Assembly (NCBI GenBank): GCA_018669005.1
Contig: JABJAL010000022.1
Location: 39,004-103,003 of the forward strand
Reading direction: 5' to 3'
Source: Nitrospinaceae bacterium
GTDB lineage: Bacteria > UBA8248
Length of the DNA: 64,000 nt
In this document: piece by piece, positions 59,787 to 64,000 of the stretch
Position numbering within the stretch: the first letter of the stretch is position 1
Layout: each line of letters begins with the position of its first letter
Made by a program: the position numbers and the translations under genes
The notes under the pieces: generated by a model
Database searches by the model: none
Seen by the model: the letters and a program-made list of their open reading frames with translations, nothing else
Told to the model about the DNA's origin: nothing

Positions 59787-62700
59787 TTAAGAGCATCCGC
59801 TCGTGGAGCCGCAAGTCATACATTTAAGGCAAGTGCCGTTTCGTACGAGGGTGAAGTGCCCACAATCGGTGCAAGCCTCGCCCTCGTAGCCCTTGGCCTT
59901 GGCCTCGTCCTGCGCCTGGGCCGCAGTATTCATTGTTCCAGCCCTTACGCTTGTATCAGTCCGAATGTTGTCATCTGCGACTGCAGGGGCCGCAGTTTCC
60001 TCCACCTCGGCTGATGTAGAGCCGTTTCCTCCGAGATTTCCCAGGTGCAGGTGCTCGCTCCTGGGTACATCAGCGCCCGTGCCCTCGGAAATCGTGTCGA
60101 TCACTTCCTCTGATTCGGCATCGAACTCAGGAATTTCGTCCGACGGTCGACCTATCGTGTCGCCCCGCAAATCCTCGGGCTTGACTTGAACCAGATCGTC
60201 CCGTCCAAGGTAGCTCAGAGCTAGCTCACGGAAGATATAGTCGATGATTGATGTGCTCATCTTGATGTGCTGGTTGCCCTCGACGATTCCGCCCGGCTCG
60301 AACCGGGTGAACACGAAGGCATCCACAAATTCATCAAGGGGCACGCCATGCTGCAGCCCAAGCGATATTGAAATCGCGAAGCAGTTCATCAGGCTTCGGA
60401 AAGCAGCACCTTCCTTGTGCATGTCGATGAATATCTCGCCAATGTTTCCGTCTTCGTACTCGCCCGTTCGAAGGTAGACTTTGTGGCCGCCGACAACGGC
60501 TTTTTGCGTATACCCAGCCCGCCGGGTGGGTAGCTTTCGGCGCTTGGTCTGATACATGTAGCGCCGGACAATCTGCTGGGCCACGCGGACGGGAGCGCTC
60601 TCGGTGGTGCCTTTGTCATCGAGGTCGTCGAACAGACCTCCCTCAATCTGTGATGACAGCGGCTGGCTGAGTTTTGAGCCATCGCGGTAGAGGGCAATGG
60701 CTTTGGTCATCCGCCTCCAGGATTCGAGGTAGAGTTCCTGTATGTCTTCGATGGTCGCCTCGTTCGGAAGGTTGATGGTCTTGCTTATCGAGCCCGAAAT
60801 AAAGGGCTGTGCGCTGGCCATCATTCTCACATGGGCCATGGGGCTGATGTAGCGCTTGCCCTCGCGCCCACATTTGTTCGCGCAATCAAAGATATCAAAA
60901 TGCTCTTCTTTTAAATGCGGGGCACCCTCAAGCATCATCAAGCCGCAAACGTAATCATTCGCCTCGCGTATCTCTTCATGCGTAAATCCGATGGCCTCAA
61001 GGATATTCAGGCTCCAGTCGGAAAGCTGCTCATCGCTGAGCCCTAGCTTCTCGCGGCAAAAATCCTCGCCGAGCGTGTATTTGCTGAAGGCGAATTGAAG
61101 CTCGAATGCGCTTTCGATCGCGGCCTCGACAGTTTCGAGGGCTTTTTCGGTAAAACCTTTTTCCGCGAGCGACTCCGGGTTGATGTGAGGAGCGTTTGTA
61201 AGGCTCCCGCGGCCCCGGCAGTAGGCGATGATCTCCTTGACTTCCTCTTCATCGTAGCCAAGGCGTCTGAGCGCCACTGGAACGGATTGATTGATGATTT
61301 TGAAAAAGCCGCCGCCGGCAAGTTTTTTGAATTTGACGAGGGCAAAATCTGGCTCGATGCCGGTGGTGTCGCAGTCCATCACGAGGCCGATGGTGCCGGT
61401 CGGGGCGATGACGGTGGCCTGGGCATTACGAAAGCCGTGTAGTTTGCCCATCTCCAGGGCGTTGTCCCATGCCTGCCGTGCCGCCGAAAGAAGGTAGGGG
61501 GGGCAATGGCTCGGGTCGATACCTGCGGGCGCTTTAGAGATGTTTTCGTATTCCGCAGGGGGCGCAGCGTAGGAGGCGCGGCGATGGTTCCTCACGACTC
61601 GGAGCATATCCTCGCTGTTCGCCTCGTAGCGAGGGAAGGGCCCGACCTCGGAGGCAATTTCTGCGCTTGTCGTGTAGGAGCAGCCCGTCATGATCGAGGT
61701 GAGCGACCCGCACCAGGCCTCAGCCTGAGGTGAGTCATAGGGGATGCCCAGGACCATGAGGAGTGTGCCCAGGTTTGCATAGCCCAGCCCGAGGGTGCGG
61801 TAGAGGTAGGATCTTTTGGCGATGTCCTTGCTTGGGAACTGGGCCATGAGTACGGAGATTTCAAGAACCACGGTCCAGAGCCGAATGGCATGGCGGTATT
61901 CATCAACCTGGAAGGCACCAGTCTCGGTATCGAGAAAGCGCATGAGATTCATCGACGCGAGGTTGCAAGCCGTGTTGTCGAGGAACATGTATTCCGAGCA
62001 TGGGTTTGATGCGTTGATTCGGCCATCGGTCGGGCAGGTGTGCCAGTCGTTGATGGTGGTGTCGAACTGAAGGCCCGGGTCTGCACTGCACCAGGCGGCG
62101 TGTCCGATTTGGTCCCAGAGGTCTTTTGCCGCCATCTCTTTCACGGATACGCCGTCCGTGCGGCGGGTGAGGTTCCAGGTTCCGTTCTCTTCAAGGGCTC
62201 TCATGTATTTGTCGTTGAGGCGAACGGTATTGTTTGAGTTCTGTCCCGCTACGGTGGCGTAGCCCTCGCCTTCCCAGTCGGTGTCGAGCTCCTCGAAAAT
62301 AATTTCTTTGTAGCCCTGCTTGGCGAGCTGGAGCGCCCGGTGGATATAGTTGTCGGGGACGCCTGACATGCGGGCCATGTGGACCGCCGAGCGAAGTTCT
62401 GCATTATTTTTGGGTTGGTAGAGGCCGCCGTTTAATTCGGCATGATTCTCCGGGTTGCAGGCCGAGATAACGGCGTTCATATGCCGGTTGCACATCCGGC
62501 TGCCCGCCACGAGAGCGGCTACCTTTTGCTCCTCTCGGACCTTCCAGTTGATGAATTCCTCGATGTCGGGATGGTCGGCATCGAGAATGACCATCTTTGC
62601 TGCCCTGCGGGTGGTGCCGCCTGATTTGATGGCGCCCGCCGCCCGGTCTCCGATTTTGAGAAAACTCATCAGGCCCGAGCTTTTACCGCCGCCCGAAAGC

Positions 62701-63431
62701 GGCTCGTTTGCGCCCCGCAGGTTCGAGAAGTTTGAGCCTGTGCCGGAGCCGAACTTGAAGATGCGCGCCTCGTTGATCCACAGGTCCATGATGCCGCCCT
62801 CGTTTACGAGGTCGTCGCTGACGGACTGGATGAAGCAGGCATGTGGTTGCGGCCGCTCGTAGGCATTTTGGGAGCGCAAGACTTCTCCCGTGGCGGGGTC
62901 GCAGTAGTGGTGGCCCTGCGCGGGCCCCTCTATTCCATATGCCCAGTTGAGACCGGTGTTAAACCATTGGGGCGAATTGGGCGCCGCCATCTGGCTGGCC
63001 AGCATATGGATTAGCTCTTCGTAGAATACTTTTGCGCTTTGCTCGTCGGAGAAATAGTTGTGTTTCCAGCCCCAGTAAGCCCAGCAACCGGCCATGCGAT
63101 GAAACACGTCCTGGGCATTGCACTCCATGCCGTACCGATCTTCCTCGGCAAGGGAGGCGAGGGCCTCAGTGTCTGCCTCGGAGCGCTGGAGCCATACGGG
63201 AACACCATCTTCCGGCACTTTTTTTAGCTTGGCGGGAACGCCCGCTTTTCGGAAGTATTTTTGCGCAATGATATCGACGGCGACTTGGGTCCAGTTTTCG
63301 GGAACCATGATGTCTTTGGCTTCGAAAACAATGGTGCCGTCAGGGTTGATGATGCGGGAAGTGCGAGGAACGTAGCTAACGCCTTCGCTAGCTCCTGCCT
63401 CGGCACTGGTGAAAAGACGATCAAATTTCAT
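59787..63431 (-). CDS. nrdJ: Adenosylcobalamin-dependent ribonucleotide reductase (class II)
   Basis: Enzyme of 1214 residues that reduces ribonucleotides to deoxyribonucleotides using B12, independent of oxygen. Characteristic segments include [53 protein letters not shown] (radical and redox cysteines), [21 protein letters not shown] and the C-terminal DUCx-like cysteine region [15 protein letters not shown] and [11 protein letters not shown], which is the zinc-ribbon and redox tail. No nrdAB genes or B12 riboswitch were seen. ATG 63431 follows AAGGAC by eight bases; TTG 63434 is the alternative. Confidence 0.97.
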   Translation of the reverse strand: MKFDRLFTSAEAGASEGVSYVPRTSRIINPDGTIVFEAKDIMVPENWTQVAVDIIAQKYFRKAGVPAKLKKVPEDGVPVWLQRSEADTEALASLAEEDRYGMECNAQDVFHRMAGCWAYWGWKHNYFSDEQSAKVFYEELIHMLASQMAAPNSPQWFNTGLNWAYGIEGPAQGHHYCDPATGEVLRSQNAYERPQPHACFIQSVSDDLVNEGGIMDLWINEARIFKFGSGTGSNFSNLRGANEPLSGGGKSSGLMSFLKIGDRAAGAIKSGGTTRRAAKMVILDADHPDIEEFINWKVREEQKVAALVAGSRMCNRHMNAVISACNPENHAELNGGLYQPKNNAELRSAVHMARMSGVPDNYIHRALQLAKQGYKEIIFEELDTDWEGEGYATVAGQNSNNTVRLNDKYMRALEENGTWNLTRRTDGVSVKEMAAKDLWDQIGHAAWCSADPGLQFDTTINDWHTCPTDGRINASNPCSEYMFLDNTACNLASMNLMRFLDTETGAFQVDEYRHAIRLWTVVLEISVLMAQFPSKDIAKRSYLYRTLGLGYANLGTLLMVLGIPYDSPQAEAWCGSLTSIMTGCSYTTSAEIASEVGPFPRYEANSEDMLRVVRNHRRASYAAPPAEYENISKAPAGIDPSHCPPYLLSAARQAWDNALEMGKLHGFRNAQATVIAPTGTIGLVMDCDTTGIEPDFALVKFKKLAGGGFFKIINQSVPVALRRLGYDEEEVKEIIAYCRGRGSLTNAPHINPESLAEKGFTEKALETVEAAIESAFELQFAFSKYTLGEDFCREKLGLSDEQLSDWSLNILEAIGFTHEEIREANDYVCGLMMLEGAPHLKEEHFDIFDCANKCGREGKRYISPMAHVRMMASAQPFISGSISKTINLPNEATIEDIQELYLESWRRMTKAIALYRDGSKLSQPLSSQIEGGLFDDLDDKGTTESAPVRVAQQIVRRYMYQTKRRKLPTRRAGYTQKAVVGGHKVYLRTGEYEDGNIGEIFIDMHKEGAAFRSLMNCFAISISLGLQHGVPLDEFVDAFVFTRFEPGGIVEGNQHIKMSTSIIDYIFRELALSYLGRDDLVQVKPEDLRGDTIGRPSDEIPEFDAESEEVIDTISEGTGADVPRSEHLHLGNLGGNGSTSAEVEETAAPAVADDNIRTDTSVRAGTMNTAAQAQDEAKAKGYEGEACTDCGHFTLVRNGTCLKCMTCGSTSGCS

Positions 63432-63543
63432 CAAATAAGTCCTTCGGGCGATCGAAGAACATTAAAGTGGCTCATTTCCGTATTTTATTCGCTTTTGGCG
63501 TGAGCGCAACCACCGAACACATCATGTAGTGCTAACTGCTAAC

Positions 63544-63590
63544 TATGTCATCGAAAACTGAATCGTATCCGTTCAGGTTTCGATGACATA
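63544..63590 (-). promoter_or_regulatory. Long inverted repeat in the nrdJ leader
   Basis: TATGTCATCGAAA (63544-63556) and TTTCGATGACATA (63578-63590) are perfect 13-bp inverted copies; CTGAA and TTCAG inside extend the stem past single bulges, leaving a nine-base loop. It lies in the presumed 5' untranslated leader. It could be an mRNA regulatory hairpin or a dimeric protein operator. Confidence 0.6.
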
Positions 63591-63612
63591 CATTCCTTAT
63601 TAATGACTAATA

Positions 63613-63641
63613 TATTTACTACTACATTTAGTGGTTGTCAA
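63613..63641 (-). promoter_or_regulatory. Sigma70-type promoter of nrdJ
   Basis: On the minus strand TTGACA (63641-63636), a 17-base spacer, then TAAATA (63618-63613). The consensus -35 and ideal spacing make this the likely start, giving a leader of about 175 bases. Confidence 0.8.
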
Positions 63642-63674
63642 GGGAAATATTTGTATATCCACAACTTAGTGTGT
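63619..63674 (-). promoter_or_regulatory. Two NrdR-box-like operators at the nrdJ promoter
   Basis: CTACTACATTTAGTGG (63619-63634) and CCACAACTTAGTGTGT (63659-63674) both resemble the NrdR box (ACACnATATATnGTGT type) at roughly 12-13 of 16 positions. Their centres are 40 bases apart, near four helical turns. The first fills the spacer between -35 and -10, a position expected to block RNA polymerase. NrdR commonly represses ribonucleotide reductase genes. Confidence 0.6.
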
Positions 63675-63811
63675 TCTTGCACACAGTTTATCCACCAGAT
63701 ATTGTGGCAACAAATGTGTTTTTTGAGGAAAATCACGGATAAATTAGGGGGGAAATGGATATTATAAAAATAATACAATAGAAAAACCGGCGCTACCCAT
63801 AGTCAGGGCTT

Positions 63812-64000
63812 TCATAAACGCTCTCGCCAGTAATCCAGAATATCTTGCAGGGTTTGCTCAAAGGGTATTTCGGGTTTCCAGCCCGTGGCATTTTGGAATT
63901 TCGACACATCGCCGAGAAGTATTTGCACATCCGAGGGGCGCATCCGGGCCGGATCCTCTTTGACGGCGATCTCGATGTTCGCCCTGGCAATCAGCATGTC
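63812..64000 (-). CDS. GDP-mannose 4,6-dehydratase-like protein, C-terminal part (5' end outside window)
   Basis: The frame is open to the window edge; 62 residues plus stop are visible. RPSDVQILLGDVSKFQNATG and WKPEIPFEQTLQDILDYWRE match the C-terminal end of the short-chain sugar-nucleotide dehydratase/epimerase group to which Gmd belongs, where the final helix sits against the substrate domain. The catalytic Tyr-x-x-x-Lys and the Rossmann motif are beyond the edge, so the exact enzyme (Gmd or another sugar epimerase) cannot be fixed. The 380 bp to nrdJ hold the nrdJ promoter region. Confidence 0.75.
   Translation of the reverse strand, partial: DMLIARANIEIAVKEDPARMRPSDVQILLGDVSKFQNATGWKPEIPFEQTLQDILDYWRERL

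Noticed and set aside
63432..63612. Cobalamin riboswitch upstream of nrdJ
   Set aside because: No B12-box-like GCCACTG sequence or long multi-arm fold was found; only the inverted repeat at 63544-63590.

Overview
The window comes from a chromosome with moderately high GC. Its cell-wall genes look Gram-negative: MurE carries the DNPR motif typical of meso-diaminopimelate addition. The mix of genes is a division cluster with a DivIVA-like protein downstream, a B12-dependent (class II) ribonucleotide reductase, NitT/TauT-type transport, CoA-transferase and LLM flavoenzyme genes, MauG-type cytochromes and a UPF0173 hydrolase. This would suit a deep-branching environmental lineage related to Deltaproteobacteria, Nitrospinota or Tectomicrobia. 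That placement is an inference from gene content; no rRNA marker is present.

Positions 1-21160 (+ strand) hold the division and cell-wall (dcw) cluster, with many stop/start overlaps: rsmH (5' end cut off), ftsL, ftsI, murE, murF, mraY, murD, ftsW, murG, murC, murB, ftsQ, ftsA, ftsZ. No ddl gene lies between murB and ftsQ. After a strong GC hairpin come pgeF, a YggS-type PLP protein, proC, yggT, a DivIVA-like gene, a DUF167 gene and mtnA. A tRNA-Asp with a clear promoter and terminator closes this part.

Positions 21439-33467 hold an accessory metabolic and uptake region: a ThDP enzyme, a D-2-hydroxyacid dehydrogenase, a MarR-type regulator, an LLM flavin monooxygenase, a cyclase-family hydrolase, two tandem paralogous NMT1/TauA-type binding proteins, a convergent permease/ATPase pair and a class III CoA-transferase. 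Positions 33513-40901 hold a CHASE2 adenylate cyclase, a cupin, an FGE-fold lipoprotein-like or secreted protein without the catalytic cysteines, and a tightly coupled minus-strand operon of one di-haem peroxidase (MauG/CCP), two c-type cytochromes and a YVTN beta-propeller protein. Positions 40933-53681 hold VOC, metallo-beta-lactamase and RibD-like proteins, an acyl-CoA dehydrogenase, an E1 alpha/beta pair, a UPF0173 hydrolase, an RND efflux pair and a zinc alcohol dehydrogenase.

The most notable part is 53703-64000. It starts with queF, a lone molybdenum hydroxylase large subunit, and an AhpD/CMD-family gene broken by an in-frame TGA. The TGA falls exactly where the second cysteine of the CxxC redox motif belongs. 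An 8-bp hairpin with a GGUC loop follows it at the distance expected of a bacterial SECIS element, so I read this gene as a selenoprotein (Sec112). Further on, the minus-strand nrdJ gene has a near-ideal promoter with a NrdR-like box inside the spacer. Its transcript is followed by a three-copy array of a two-hairpin RNA motif whose stems covary, ending in an intrinsic terminator just before the tRNA-Ala promoter. I do not recognise this array as a known RNA family. The window ends in the 3' part of a GDP-mannose 4,6-dehydratase-like gene.
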